Shown here: positions 9,124 to 17,826 of the stretch, one piece after another
Layout of the letters: each line of letters opens with the position of its first letter
How positions within the stretch are numbered: position 1 is the first letter of the stretch
Assembly: GCF_000805385.1 (NCBI RefSeq)
Contig: NZ_JTJW01000005.1
Location: 558,001-622,000 of the forward strand
Source: Mycolicibacterium setense
GTDB lineage: Bacteria; Actinomycetota; Actinomycetes; Mycobacteriales; Mycobacteriaceae
Length of the DNA: 64,000 bases
Direction: 5' to 3'
Position numbers and translations under genes: made by a program
The notes under the pieces: model-generated
Database searches by the model: none
Told to the model about the DNA's origin: nothing
Seen by the model: only the letters and a program-made list of their open reading frames with translations

Positions 9124-10278
9124 GTGACCATGAACTGTGTGGTGATCGGCGCGGGCGCCTGGGGTCTGCCCGCCGCGGCCGAGTTGGCGCGACGCGGGCA
9201 CCGGGTGACGCTCATCGACCGCTACGGACCTCTCAACGCCCTGTCCTCGTCGGCCGGGTCGACCCGGTTGTGGCGGCTCGCCGACCCGGACCCGCTGCGG
9301 GTGCGGTTGGCGCAACGCGGTGTCGACGCGATGCGCCGCCTCACCGAGCGGGCGGGGTCGCCGGTCTTCCTCACCCGTGGCCTGCTGTGGCGTGACGACG
9401 TCTCACTGCCGGCGGTGGCTTCGACCCTGGACGCACTCGACATCGCGTACACGGGCGTCGCTGCGGGCGACGTGGACCGCTTCTTTCCTGGTCTTCGCAG
9501 CGACGGACGTGAGGCGCTCTGGCAGCCGGAGGCAGGCGTCGTACTTGCCGCCGCATCGCTGCGGGCTCAGTTGAAGATCTTTCAGAGTTACCCCGGCGCA
9601 ACGCTTCTCGTCCGGGACGTGGCTCAGGTCGAGCGGGCCTCCCACGGGGTTCGGGTGGTACTCGCCGAAGGTGACACGCTCGACGTCGACGTCGCGGTGA
9701 TCGCGGCCGGTCCGGGTGCGCGCGCCCTGCTGGCGCCGCTCGGTCTCGATGTCCCGCTACACCCCTACCTGGAGCAGGTGGTGTACTTCGGAGATCCGGC
9801 CGATCCCGGTGCGGCCGACGGATTTCCGTGTCTGTTCGACGGACCGCGTGCAGATCGTCCCGGCATCTATGCGATGCCATCGCCGGGCGCCGGTTACAAG
9901 ATCGGCTTGGATTCCCCGCTGCGGGATTACCGGGCCGGCGATATCGACCGGACGCCCGACGATACCCGAACCGGCGTGCTCCGCGACCGGGTGCGGGCCG
10001 ACATGCCCTCGGTGGTTCCGACCGTGCTCCATGCCCAGGTATGCAGTTGGACCGACTCTCCCGATGGCAGTTTCGTCGTCGACCGCCTCGATGGCGGGAT
10101 CGTCGTCGCGTGCGGCGACTCGGGGGAGGGCTTCAAGTACTCCGCGCTGATGGGTGAAGTGCTCGCCGATCTGGCGGAGGGGCACACACCGGACGCCGAC
10201 GTGGCCGCCTGGTCGCCGGCGCGTTTCGCGGCGGGCATCCCGGTGCGCAGCGGCCCGAACGTGCTCGGCAGGCACTGA
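9124..10278 (+). CDS. FAD-dependent amine/amino-acid oxidoreductase (DAO family)
   Basis: A 384-residue D-amino-acid-oxidase-family flavoprotein similar to monomeric sarcosine or N-methyltryptophan oxidases. The N-terminal dinucleotide-binding GAGAWG is at residues 9-14, followed by the Glu/Asp-type ribose-binding strand. The C-terminal GDSGEGFKYSALMGEVLADL matches the FAD-contacting region GxSGHGFK of sarcosine oxidases. The GTG at 9124 has a GGAG Shine-Dalgarno 8 nt upstream; the ATG at 9130 is the alternative. It lies 21 nt after the aldehyde dehydrogenase, so the two are probably one operon feeding amine oxidation products into the dehydrogenase. The amine substrate is unknown. Confidence 0.85.
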   Translation: MTMNCVVIGAGAWGLPAAAELARRGHRVTLIDRYGPLNALSSSAGSTRLWRLADPDPLRVRLAQRGVDAMRRLTERAGSPVFLTRGLLWRDDVSLPAVASTLDALDIAYTGVAAGDVDRFFPGLRSDGREALWQPEAGVVLAAASLRAQLKIFQSYPGATLLVRDVAQVERASHGVRVVLAEGDTLDVDVAVIAAGPGARALLAPLGLDVPLHPYLEQVVYFGDPADPGAADGFPCLFDGPRADRPGIYAMPSPGAGYKIGLDSPLRDYRAGDIDRTPDDTRTGVLRDRVRADMPSVVPTVLHAQVCSWTDSPDGSFVVDRLDGGIVVACGDSGEGFKYSALMGEVLADLAEGHTPDADVAAWSPARFAAGIPVRSGPNVLGRH

Positions 10279-10287
10279 AGCACCCTG

Positions 10288-10307
10288 TCTACGAAATCAG
10301 TCGTAGA
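10288..10307 (+). terminator. Small hairpin after the FAD oxidoreductase gene
   Basis: TCTACGA and TCGTAGA (10288-10294, 10301-10307) form a 7-bp stem with a 6-nt loop 10 nt past the stop codon; a short run of T follows. It may terminate the aldehyde dehydrogenase-oxidoreductase transcript; the weak stem leaves this uncertain. Confidence 0.35.
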
Positions 10308-10368
10308 TGCCGGTTTTGACCACGGTAAACGTTGCACTTGATGCCAATCGACATCGAAAACATACCGA

Positions 10369-10384
10369 TGTGACTCATCCCACA
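10369..10384. promoter_or_regulatory. CRP-like site upstream of the XRE-cupin/ABC operon
   Basis: TGTGA-N6-CCACA matches the mycobacterial CRP consensus TGTGA-N6-TCACA at 9 of 10 positions. It lies in the 232-nt gap before the XRE-cupin regulator. A second TGTGA half-site follows at about 10397. Carbon-source control of the transport operon would make sense, but this is a single-site inference. Confidence 0.35.
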
Positions 10385-10447
10385 ACATGTTGAAAATGTG
10401 ATCGAAGCCTTGCGAAGCCCGTCTGAGCAGACATAGAGTTCGGCGTG

Positions 10448-10466
10448 AGCGAACAAAGTGTTCGCT
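10448..10466. promoter_or_regulatory. Palindromic operator candidate for the XRE-cupin regulator
   Basis: AGCGAACA-aag-TGTTCGCT is a perfect inverted repeat with 8-bp arms and a 3-nt centre, 44 nt upstream of the XRE-cupin start. Autoregulating XRE-cupin proteins of the PuuR type bind just such sites before their own operon. The 5-nt gap between CGAAC and GTTCG differs from the 4 nt of a LexA box, so it is not an SOS site. Confidence 0.5.
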
Positions 10467-10510
10467 GATCAGAATCTTCTTGCTCTTTAAAGGCGAACGG
10501 ATATTTCGAT

Positions 10511-11101
10511 ATGAGTGCGACTGTCGAGCCCGATCCCGCTGAGACGGCAGACACCGTGGTCGGCGGCAGGATCCGGCAGTTTCGGGGCGCCCGGAAGATG
10601 TCGCTGCGGCAGTTGGCCGACCGGGCCGGAATTTCCGCGGGCTTTCTCAGTCAGGTGGAGCGCGGGCAGGTCAACGCGAGCGTCGGGACGTTGCGCCGCC
10701 TGGCGCAGGCGCTGGGCATCTCGCTGCCCGACCTGTTCACCGACGACGAGGTGTCCGACGTCCGCATCCTCCGCAAGGCCGCGCGTCCGACCATCGAGGT
10801 GTCCGAGTTGAGCACCAAATACCTTCTGTCGCAGAAGCCGCTGCGCAATCTCGAGGTGTACGCGGGTGAACTCTCGCCAGGGTCGAGCGCAGGCGAGGCC
10901 TATGTGCACGGGGACGCCCAGGAGATCCTGATCGTCATCGCCGGAACCCCGACGCTGGAACTCGACGGCGAGCGCTACGTGCTCGAAGCGGGAGACAGCG
11001 CGGAATACCGCACTTCTATGCCGCACACCGTCCACAACTTGAGTGACGCGCCAGTTGAACTCATCTGGATCGTCAGCCCCCCGACCGACTGGCCGACCTG
11101 A
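10511..11101 (+). CDS. XRE-family regulator with C-terminal cupin domain (PuuR-like)
   Basis: A 196-residue protein with an N-terminal XRE helix-turn-helix (about 18-72; SLRQLADRAGISAGFLSQVE is the recognition part) and a C-terminal cupin (about 113-190, including VHGDAQEILIVIAG and MPHTVHNLSD). This is the PuuR architecture, in which the cupin senses a polyamine and repression is released. It is the first gene of a seven-gene plus-strand run encoding a polyamine-type ABC transporter, an FAD oxidoreductase and another cupin. The palindrome at 10448-10466 is its probable operator. The ligand is inferred from context only. Confidence 0.88.
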   Translation: MSATVEPDPAETADTVVGGRIRQFRGARKMSLRQLADRAGISAGFLSQVERGQVNASVGTLRRLAQALGISLPDLFTDDEVSDVRILRKAARPTIEVSELSTKYLLSQKPLRNLEVYAGELSPGSSAGEAYVHGDAQEILIVIAGTPTLELDGERYVLEAGDSAEYRTSMPHTVHNLSDAPVELIWIVSPPTDWPT

Positions 11102-11168
11102 CGGTCCAAGAGCCGCGAAACCCCTTTTGTCCCAGATCATCCGCTCCAGATCCCAAGGAGAGATCCCC

Positions 11169-12293
11169 ATGAACATGTCACCTGTCGCCCGCAGTGTGCC
11201 CGCCTTGATCGCCGCCGGCGTTCTGCTCGCCACGGCATGTACGCCTGCCGGCCCCGGTCAATCGGGCGACGTCGATCTCGGCAGCGGGCCGCCGCAGGCC
11301 GGCACGGTCAAGGAGGGGGCGCTCAAGGGCACCACCATGACGTTCGTCTCGTACGGCGGCATCTTCCAGGATGGCCAGGCCAAGGCGGCGATCGAGCCGT
11401 TCGCCGCGCAATCCGGGGCAAAGATGTTGCAGGACGGCCCTACTGAGAATTCCAAGATCAAGGCGCAGGTCGACTCCAAGAACGTGACGTGGGACGTCGT
11501 CGACAGCACCAACGTGTTCACGGCCAAGAACTGCGGCACGCTCTTCATGCCGCTCGATACCAGCATCGTCGATATCAGCAAGCTACCGGCGGGCACCAAG
11601 ACCGACGACTGTTCGGTTCCCGCAATGGGTTACGGCCTCATCGTGGTGTACAACACCGAGAAGTACGGGGCGAACCCGCCGAAGACCTGGGCCGATTTCT
11701 ACGACACGGCGAAGTTCCCCGGCAAGCGGGCCATCGAAGGTGTTCCGGGTGAGCTCGATCCCGGTGTCCCCGAAGGTGCGCTCCTGGCCGACGGTGTCGC
11801 GCCCGAGGCGATCTACCCGATCGATCTCGACCGCGCACTCAAGAAGATGGACAGCATCCGCAAGGACACGATCTTCTGGACCACCGGTGCCCAGTCTCAG
11901 CAACTCATCGAGTCCGGACAGGTCGACATGGCCCTGGTGTGGAGCGGTCGCGCGTACTCGGCGGTCAAGAACGGCGCGCCGTTCGCTCCGATGTGGAACC
12001 AGTGGATGCCGGAAGCCGACACGATCGCCGTGCCCATCGGTGCCAGGAACCCCAAGGCCTCCATGGCATTCATCAACTTCTACCTGGGCGCGGAGCAGCA
12101 GGCCAAGCTTGCCGAACTGACGTCGTACAGCCCCATCAACGTCGACGCCAAGCCGCAACTCGATGATCTCGCCGGGTCATACCTGACCACCACGCCGGAG
12201 CGGGAAAAGGACAAGTTCCCCCTCGATCTGAAGTACTGGGCCGAACACCAGGAAGAGATCGCTTCCAAGTACACGGCCTGGCTCGCGGGCTAG
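11169..12293 (+). CDS. ABC transporter substrate-binding lipoprotein, spermidine/putrescine type
   Basis: A 374-residue PotD/PotF-family solute-binding protein. The N-terminus is a lipoprotein signal with lipobox LLATAC (lipidated Cys24), so the protein is anchored outside the membrane. The fold shows the PotD-type segments TMTFVSYGGIFQDGQ and WTTGAQSQQLIESGQVDMALVWSGR. The ATG at 11169 has AAGGAG 8 nt upstream, which rules out the longer frame from 11043. It precedes two permease genes and an ATPase with 13-nt or overlapping junctions. Family members bind putrescine, spermidine or related cations; opine or 2-aminoethylphosphonate binding is an alternative. Confidence 0.9.
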   Translation: MNMSPVARSVPALIAAGVLLATACTPAGPGQSGDVDLGSGPPQAGTVKEGALKGTTMTFVSYGGIFQDGQAKAAIEPFAAQSGAKMLQDGPTENSKIKAQVDSKNVTWDVVDSTNVFTAKNCGTLFMPLDTSIVDISKLPAGTKTDDCSVPAMGYGLIVVYNTEKYGANPPKTWADFYDTAKFPGKRAIEGVPGELDPGVPEGALLADGVAPEAIYPIDLDRALKKMDSIRKDTIFWTTGAQSQQLIESGQVDMALVWSGRAYSAVKNGAPFAPMWNQWMPEADTIAVPIGARNPKASMAFINFYLGAEQQAKLAELTSYSPINVDAKPQLDDLAGSYLTTTPEREKDKFPLDLKYWAEHQEEIASKYTAWLAG

Positions 12294-12306
12294 GAGGTTT
12301 CTTCGC

Positions 12307-13194
12307 ATGTCGATGGTCGATGTTCTGGCGGGCGGTGCGCCACCGCAGACGCAGGCAACCCCCGCCACCTCCCGCCGGAGACTGGGCGACATCGGTTTGT
12401 TGCTGCCGTCGATCCTGCTCGTGGTCGGCGTCTTCGGACTGCCGCTGGCCATCATGTTGTGGCAGGCGTTCAGCGATCCGGAACTCGGCTTCGGCAATTT
12501 CGCCTGGTACCTGGGGGATTCCGTTCAGCGCAGCGTTCTGTTGCGCACGTTCACCACCGGCCTCGAGGTCACCGTCATCTGCCTGGTCCTCGGTTATCCG
12601 TACGCCTACGCGATGGTCGCGTTCGGACCGGCGGTGCGGGTCGCGCTGACACTGATCGTTCTGGTTCCGTTCTGGACCAGCCTGATGGTGCGCACGTTCG
12701 CGTGGGTGATCCTGCTGGAGGACGGCGGACCGATACAGACCCTACTGTCGTTCGTCGGGTTGGGTGGTGTGCCGTTGCTCCGGACCAACTTGGGCGTGGT
12801 CATCGGCATGAGCCAGATCCTTTTGCCGTTCATGGTTTTGCCCCTGTATGCGGTGATGTCGGGTATCGACCGGAGGCTCGTGCTCGCATCGTCGAGTCTC
12901 GGTGCGCGGCCGGTCATCTCGTTCGCCAGGATCTGGGTTCCGTTGTCACTGCCAGGCGTGGGTGCCGGTTGCCTGATGGTCTTCATCAGCAGCCTCGGTT
13001 TCTACGTCACGCCCGCTCTGCTCGGTGCTCCGGATGACGCACTGATCAGTCAGCAGATCTACGTGCAGGTCACCAGCCTGCTGGCCTGGGGTAAGGGAGG
13101 AGCGATGGGCGTGGTCCTGCTGCTCGTCACGTTCTTGGTGCTCGCTGCGCTGTTGTACCTGCTGCGCCGAAACCGGAAGGAGCGCACGGCATGA
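12307..13194 (+). CDS. ABC transporter permease, PotB type
   Basis: A 295-residue inner-membrane permease with six predicted transmembrane segments after a short cytoplasmic N-terminus. The EAA-loop that docks the ATPase is at about 195-217 (SSLGARPVISFARIWVPLSL). An AGGAGG-type Shine-Dalgarno overlaps the end of the binding-protein gene. It overlaps the next permease gene by ATGA (13191-13194), indicating coupled translation. Together with the next gene it forms the heterodimeric channel of a polyamine-type importer. Confidence 0.9.
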   Translation: MSMVDVLAGGAPPQTQATPATSRRRLGDIGLLLPSILLVVGVFGLPLAIMLWQAFSDPELGFGNFAWYLGDSVQRSVLLRTFTTGLEVTVICLVLGYPYAYAMVAFGPAVRVALTLIVLVPFWTSLMVRTFAWVILLEDGGPIQTLLSFVGLGGVPLLRTNLGVVIGMSQILLPFMVLPLYAVMSGIDRRLVLASSSLGARPVISFARIWVPLSLPGVGAGCLMVFISSLGFYVTPALLGAPDDALISQQIYVQVTSLLAWGKGGAMGVVLLLVTFLVLAALLYLLRRNRKERTA

Positions 13195-13991
13195 CACGGC
13201 ACGCAAAGACGTTCTGGACCGTTCTGCTCGGATTGTTCTGCGCCGCGGTCGGATTGTGGCTGGTCGCACCGTCGCTGATCGTGGTGCCGTTGAGCTTCAC
13301 CGATCGACCGTCGTTCGCGTTCCCGCCGAGCGGATGGTCGACGCGGTGGTACCAAACGTTCTTCGAAGACCCCGCATGGATCTCGGCGCTCAAGGCAAGC
13401 CTGGAAGTCGGCATTCTGGTGGCCGTCTTCGCCACCTTGTTCGGCACTGCCGCCGCGGTGGCGCTGAGCCGTACCGGACTGGCCGGGCGGCAGGGGATCC
13501 GGGCATTCCTGATGGCTCCCATGGTGGTTCCGGTGATCGTTGTCGCCGTCGGCCTCTATGCGTTGTTTCTGAGGCTGAACCTGCTCGGCACCTTGTTCGG
13601 GTTCGTCGTCGCCCACACCATGCTGGCGCTGCCGTTCGTCATCGTGCCCGTGATGGCCAGCCTGCAAGGATTCGACCGGCGCCTGGAGGATGCCGCCGCG
13701 ATCTGCGGTGCCGGCCGCTGGACCACGTTCCGCACCGTGACACTCCCGTTGGTGGCACCAGGGGTGCTCTCGGGTGCACTCTTCGCATTCGCGACGAGTT
13801 TCGACGAGGTCGTCCTGTCGCTGTTCATCCAAAACCCTTATCTGCAGACGCTTCCGGTGAAGATGTACGCCTCGGTCACGCGTGACACCGATCCCACGAT
13901 CGCTGCGGCCGCCACTCTCATCCTCGCCCTCACGACGCTTTTGACCGTCGTTGCGGGCATCTATTCGCGCAGGAGGAACCGTGTCCACTGA
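13191..13991 (+). CDS. ABC transporter permease, PotC type
   Basis: A 266-residue permease with six predicted membrane spans and the EAA-loop DAAAICGAGRWTTFRTVTLP at about 165-184. It begins inside the stop codon of the PotB-type gene (ATGA). Its last 11 nt overlap the start of the ATPase gene, so the transporter is encoded as a tightly coupled unit. This is the second half of the membrane channel; the substrate is inferred from the binding protein. Confidence 0.9.
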   Translation: MTRHAKTFWTVLLGLFCAAVGLWLVAPSLIVVPLSFTDRPSFAFPPSGWSTRWYQTFFEDPAWISALKASLEVGILVAVFATLFGTAAAVALSRTGLAGRQGIRAFLMAPMVVPVIVVAVGLYALFLRLNLLGTLFGFVVAHTMLALPFVIVPVMASLQGFDRRLEDAAAICGAGRWTTFRTVTLPLVAPGVLSGALFAFATSFDEVVLSLFIQNPYLQTLPVKMYASVTRDTDPTIAAAATLILALTTLLTVVAGIYSRRRNRVH

Positions 13992-15075
13992 CAACACTCC
14001 GCACGGTGCGTCGATCACCTTGCGGGGCCTGACCAAGACCTACGGGTCGGAAAAGGCCGTCGACGCCATCGACCTCGATGCGCGGCCGGGTGAGTTCCTC
14101 ACCCTGCTCGGCCCCAGCGGCTCGGGTAAGACGACGACGCTGAACATGATCGCCGGATTCACCGACGTCACCGAGGGCGAACTACTGATCGACGGCCGGC
14201 CGGTTGCCGACCTGCCGCCACACCGCCGCAACATCGGCATGGTGTTCCAGCACTACGCGCTGTTCCCGCACATGACGGTGATCGACAATGTCGAATACCC
14301 GCTGCGCCAACGCAAGATGCCCAAGGACCAACGCCGCGAGAAGGTGGCCGCTGCGCTGCGGACGGTCGGTCTCGACGGCTACGGCAAGCGGATGCCCAAG
14401 GAACTGTCCGGAGGCCAGCAGCAGCGTGTCGCCTTCGCCAGGGCCATGGTCTACGAACCGCGGGTGCTGCTCATGGACGAGCCGCTCGGCGCGCTGGACA
14501 AGAAGCTGCGCGACTCGCTGCAACTTGAGATCAAGCGTATTCACGGCGAACTCGGCACCACGTTCGTCTACGTCACCCACGACCAGGACGAAGCACTGGT
14601 GCTGTCGGACCGCATCGCGGTGTTCAACAAGGCACGCATCGAACAGATCGGTTCGCCCACAGATCTTTACGAGCACCCCAAGAGCATCTTCGTGGCGCGG
14701 TTCCTCGGCGAGTCGTCGCTGTTCTACGGAAAGCTCGAAGACGGGCGAGCCGTGAACGCCCATGGCCGCCGAATCGTGGCGGGTCGGGGCGAGGCGGCGC
14801 GCGGCGACTCGGTAGCCGTCGTCGTGCGGCCGGAACGCCTCCGCATCCTCACCGGTGAGGCCGAGCCCGACGTCGTCAACGCGGTGCCGGGCACCGTGGT
14901 TCAGGAGATCTACCTCGGCAACTCGCGCAAGGTCGAGGTCAGCCTTGCCGATGGCACCACCGCGCTGGTCCGCGAAAGCGCGGACAGCATCACGTCGGCC
15001 AAAGCGGGGCAGCAGGTTTGGCTGACCTTCGATCCCGATGTCGCCACCATCCTGCCCGCCGACACGTCCAACTGA
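13981..15075 (+). CDS. ABC transporter ATP-binding protein, PotA type
   Basis: A 364-residue ATPase that powers the polyamine-type importer. Walker A is GPSGSGKTT, the signature is LSGGQQQRVAFARA, Walker B is VLLMDEPLGALD and the switch His is in YVTHDQDEAL. A C-terminal TOBE domain (about 265-355) is typical of PotA/MalK ATPases. The GTG at 13981 has an ideal AGGAGG 5 nt upstream and overlaps the PotC-type gene by 11 nt; the longer frame from 13951 lies inside that gene and is rejected. Confidence 0.92.
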   Translation: MSTDNTPHGASITLRGLTKTYGSEKAVDAIDLDARPGEFLTLLGPSGSGKTTTLNMIAGFTDVTEGELLIDGRPVADLPPHRRNIGMVFQHYALFPHMTVIDNVEYPLRQRKMPKDQRREKVAAALRTVGLDGYGKRMPKELSGGQQQRVAFARAMVYEPRVLLMDEPLGALDKKLRDSLQLEIKRIHGELGTTFVYVTHDQDEALVLSDRIAVFNKARIEQIGSPTDLYEHPKSIFVARFLGESSLFYGKLEDGRAVNAHGRRIVAGRGEAARGDSVAVVVRPERLRILTGEAEPDVVNAVPGTVVQEIYLGNSRKVEVSLADGTTALVRESADSITSAKAGQQVWLTFDPDVATILPADTSN

Positions 15076-15104
15076 TCATCAGCTACGAGCACAGGAGAAC
15101 CAAG

Positions 15105-16523
15105 ATGTCCCCCGACGGTCGGACCACCAGCGGTCTCGCCAATGACTTCGTGAACGGCAGCGTGTCGTTCTGGTACCGCCAGGCGGGTTGGCCGGAATCG
15201 AGGCCGGCACTGCCGGGTTCCCGCGAAGCCGACGTATGCATCGTCGGCGCGGGCCTGACCGGCTTGTGGGCCGCGTACTACCTCAAGAAGGAACAGCCCG
15301 ACCTTCGAATCGTCATGTTGGAGAAGGAGTTCGCCGGTTTCGGGGCATCGGGCCGCAACGGTGGGTGGCTGTCGGCCGAACTCGCCGGATCGCGCGACGC
15401 CTACGCCTCGACACACGGCCACGACGGCGTCGTCGCTCTCATGCGGGCCATGCGAGGCGCGGTCGACGAGGTCATCGGTGTCGCGAACTCCGAAGGTATC
15501 GATGCTGACATCGTCAAGGACGGTGTACTGCATGTGGCACGCAACCAGGCTCAGATGGGCAGGCTCCGCGAATCCCTGGACTACGAGCGGGATTGGGGCG
15601 CGACGGACGACGACTTCGTGGTGCTCACCGGAGACGAATCGAATGCCCGCATCCGGGTCGATAACGCCATGGGTGCACTGTTCACTCCACACTGCGCACG
15701 GGTGCAGCCGGCCAAGCTGGTCGGTGGTCTGGCCCGTGTGGTGGAGGGCATGGGCGTGGCCATCTATGAACAGACCGAGGTGACCGACATCAAGGCTGGC
15801 CGCGCGATCACGGCCCGAGGCGACGTGCGGGCGCCCGTGATCCTGCGATGCCTTGAGGGCTTCACCGCGACCATGCCGGGGCAACGCCGGGCGTGGCTGC
15901 CGATGAACTCCTCCATGGTGGTGACCGAACCGCTTCCCGATTCGGTGCTGGAACAGGTCGGTTGGAAGGGCGCCGAACTGCTCGGCGACTATGCGCACGG
16001 CTACATGTACGCCCAGCGCACTGCCGACAACCGAATCGCCCTGGGCGGCAGGGGTATTCCGTACCGGTACGGTTCGGCGCTCGATCATCGCGGGGCCACC
16101 CAGCAGTGGACCATCGACGCCCTCGGCGCCCTGGTTCGCGACATGTTCCCGGCCACCCGCGATGTGCCGATCGAGCATGCCTGGTGCGGTGTACTCGGGG
16201 TTCCGCGCGACTGGACCGCCACCGTCGATTTCGACCGGGCCAGCGGGCTGGGCACGGCGGGCGGTTATGTGGGCAGTGGCTTGACCACCACCAACCTGGC
16301 CGGGCACACACTCGCCGATCTCGTGCTGAAGCGTGACACCGCGCTCACCCGATTGCCGTGGGTGGGTCGCCGGGTGCGCAAGTGGGAACCGGAGCCGCTG
16401 CGGTGGCTCGGCGTCCAGGCGATGTACGCGCTGTACCGCACCGCTGACCGGCGCGAGTCCACCCGTGGCCTGTCCGGCACGAGTGGACTGGCCCGGCTGG
16501 CCAACAAGATCACAGGGCGCTGA
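15105..16523 (+). CDS. FAD-dependent oxidoreductase, gamma-glutamylputrescine oxidase-like (PuuB type)
   Basis: A 472-residue DAO-family flavoprotein. The N-terminal region DVCIVGAGLTGLWAAYYLKK binds the ADP part of FAD, and GFGASGRNGGWLSAELAGS is the hallmark of the PuuB/OrdL subgroup. The C-terminal YVGSGLTTTNLAGHTLADLV closes the FAD site. PuuB oxidises gamma-glutamylputrescine to the aldehyde. The ATG at 15105 has AGGAG 8 nt upstream. It follows the transporter genes by 29 nt and precedes a cupin gene by 4 nt, so uptake and oxidation are co-transcribed. No glutamylpolyamine synthetase (PuuA) is visible in the window, so the true substrate could be a free amine. Confidence 0.87.
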   Translation: MSPDGRTTSGLANDFVNGSVSFWYRQAGWPESRPALPGSREADVCIVGAGLTGLWAAYYLKKEQPDLRIVMLEKEFAGFGASGRNGGWLSAELAGSRDAYASTHGHDGVVALMRAMRGAVDEVIGVANSEGIDADIVKDGVLHVARNQAQMGRLRESLDYERDWGATDDDFVVLTGDESNARIRVDNAMGALFTPHCARVQPAKLVGGLARVVEGMGVAIYEQTEVTDIKAGRAITARGDVRAPVILRCLEGFTATMPGQRRAWLPMNSSMVVTEPLPDSVLEQVGWKGAELLGDYAHGYMYAQRTADNRIALGGRGIPYRYGSALDHRGATQQWTIDALGALVRDMFPATRDVPIEHAWCGVLGVPRDWTATVDFDRASGLGTAGGYVGSGLTTTNLAGHTLADLVLKRDTALTRLPWVGRRVRKWEPEPLRWLGVQAMYALYRTADRRESTRGLSGTSGLARLANKITGR

Positions 16524-16527
16524 CGCG

Positions 16528-16878
16528 ATGGAGACAAGTGTGAAGCTACTTCAGATTGACGCCGGCACGGCCGAACTGCCCGAGCCGCAACCGAAACCGA
16601 CGAGCCTCAGCGGCCAGTTGGAGTCCTCCGTCTCGGTCTGGGCCGATACGGTGACCGACACCGGCGTGTGGGAGTGCGGCCCTGGCGAGTTCACCGCGGA
16701 CCGATCGGGCGCGACCGAGGTGTGCCACATCATCTCGGGCTCCGGCCGGGTGGTCGGGGAGGACGGAACCGCCGCCGACATCGGGCCCGGCTCTCTACTG
16801 GTCCTGCCCCGAGGATGGCGGGGGACCTGGCTGATCAAGGAGACGGTCCGCAAGACTTACGTCATGGTGGGTGCCTGA
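16528..16878 (+). CDS. Small cupin-domain protein (DUF861/EutQ-like)
   Basis: A 116-residue single-domain cupin. The fold signature runs from FTADRSGATEVCHIISGSG to GSLLVLPRGWRGTWLIKETV, as in DUF861 proteins found beside amine and ureide oxidases. The ATG at 16528 follows the PuuB-like stop by only 4 nt. It may bind a small reactive intermediate or act as an isomerase or storage protein; no catalytic role can be assigned. It closes the polyamine island. Confidence 0.82.
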   Translation: METSVKLLQIDAGTAELPEPQPKPTSLSGQLESSVSVWADTVTDTGVWECGPGEFTADRSGATEVCHIISGSGRVVGEDGTAADIGPGSLLVLPRGWRGTWLIKETVRKTYVMVGA

Positions 16879-16920
16879 GGGCGCGCACGGTCGTAGGCCG
16901 GTCCGCCCTAAACTGGGGCC

Positions 16921-17826
16921 ATGACCGCGAGCGCTCGGGTCGGCGAGTTCGAGGAGTTGCGGCCGCATCTGCTGGCCGTGGCCTACCGGTTGACGGGGAC
17001 CTTCGCCGACGCCGAGGACATCGTCCAGGACGCATGGCTGCGGTGGGACGCCAACCGTACGCAGATCGCTGACCTGAGGGCGTGGCTGACCACCGTGGTG
17101 AGCAGGTTGGGCCTGGACCGCTTGCGCTCCGCGGCACATCGTCGCGAGTCCTATTACGGGGAATGGCTGCCAGAGCCCGTCGTGACCGGACTCGACGCCA
17201 ACGACCCGCTCAACGCGGTGGTGGCCGGGGAGGACGCCCGGTTCGCCGCGATGGTGGTGTTGGAGCGGCTCACCCCGGATCAGCGGGTGGCCTTCGTGTT
17301 GCACGACGGGTTCGGTGTGCCGTTCACCGAGATCGCCGAGGTACTCGGGGTCAGCGATGCCTCGGCCAGGCAACTGGCGTCGCGGGCCCGCAAGGCCGTT
17401 GCGGATACGCCGGCCCCGGCACCCGACGATACGCACAACCAGGTTGCCGGCGAGCTGATGGCCGCCCTGGCCACGGGCGAACTCGACGCGGTCGTTCGGT
17501 TGCTGCATCCCGATGTCACGTTCACCGGCGATTCCAACCGCAAAGCGCCCACAGCTGCCCGCGTCATCCATGGTGCGGACAAGGTGGCCCGGTTCATCCT
17601 CGGGCTGTCCAAGCGCTACGGACCGAATTGGTTGTCAGGCAGTCAATTTGCGCTCGTCAACGGGCAGTTGGGCGTATACACGACCGGCGCGCCGGCCGGT
17701 GACGGCTACCCCGAGATGTCGCCCCGGGTCACGGTCTTCACCGTTCGGGACGGAAAGGTCTGCGCCGTCTGGGACATCGCCAACCCCGACAAGTTCACCG
17801 GATCCCCGCTGAGAGGTGTGTCGTGA
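16921..17826 (+). CDS. sigJ: ECF41-type RNA polymerase sigma factor SigJ
   Basis: A 301-residue ECF sigma factor with sigma-2 (about 10-75: YRLTGTFADAEDIVQDAWLRW), sigma-4 (about 105-160: FTEIAEVLGVSDASARQLAS) and a fused C-terminal SnoaL/NTF2-like domain (about 175-295). That architecture defines the ECF41 group, in which the extra domain both activates and inhibits the sigma factor. A TAAACT -10 hexamer lies 6 nt before the ATG, so the transcript is probably leaderless. The next gene overlaps its stop. The ECF41 promoter motif predicted at 19780-19806 points to the decarboxylase gene as a target. The symbol follows Rv3328c by family and neighbourhood. Confidence 0.88.
   Translation: MTASARVGEFEELRPHLLAVAYRLTGTFADAEDIVQDAWLRWDANRTQIADLRAWLTTVVSRLGLDRLRSAAHRRESYYGEWLPEPVVTGLDANDPLNAVVAGEDARFAAMVVLERLTPDQRVAFVLHDGFGVPFTEIAEVLGVSDASARQLASRARKAVADTPAPAPDDTHNQVAGELMAALATGELDAVVRLLHPDVTFTGDSNRKAPTAARVIHGADKVARFILGLSKRYGPNWLSGSQFALVNGQLGVYTTGAPAGDGYPEMSPRVTVFTVRDGKVCAVWDIANPDKFTGSPLRGVS

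Noticed and set aside
10448..10466. SOS (LexA) box before the XRE-cupin gene
   Set aside because: CGAAC and GTTCG are 5 nt apart, not 4, and no repair gene follows; better read as a regulator operator.
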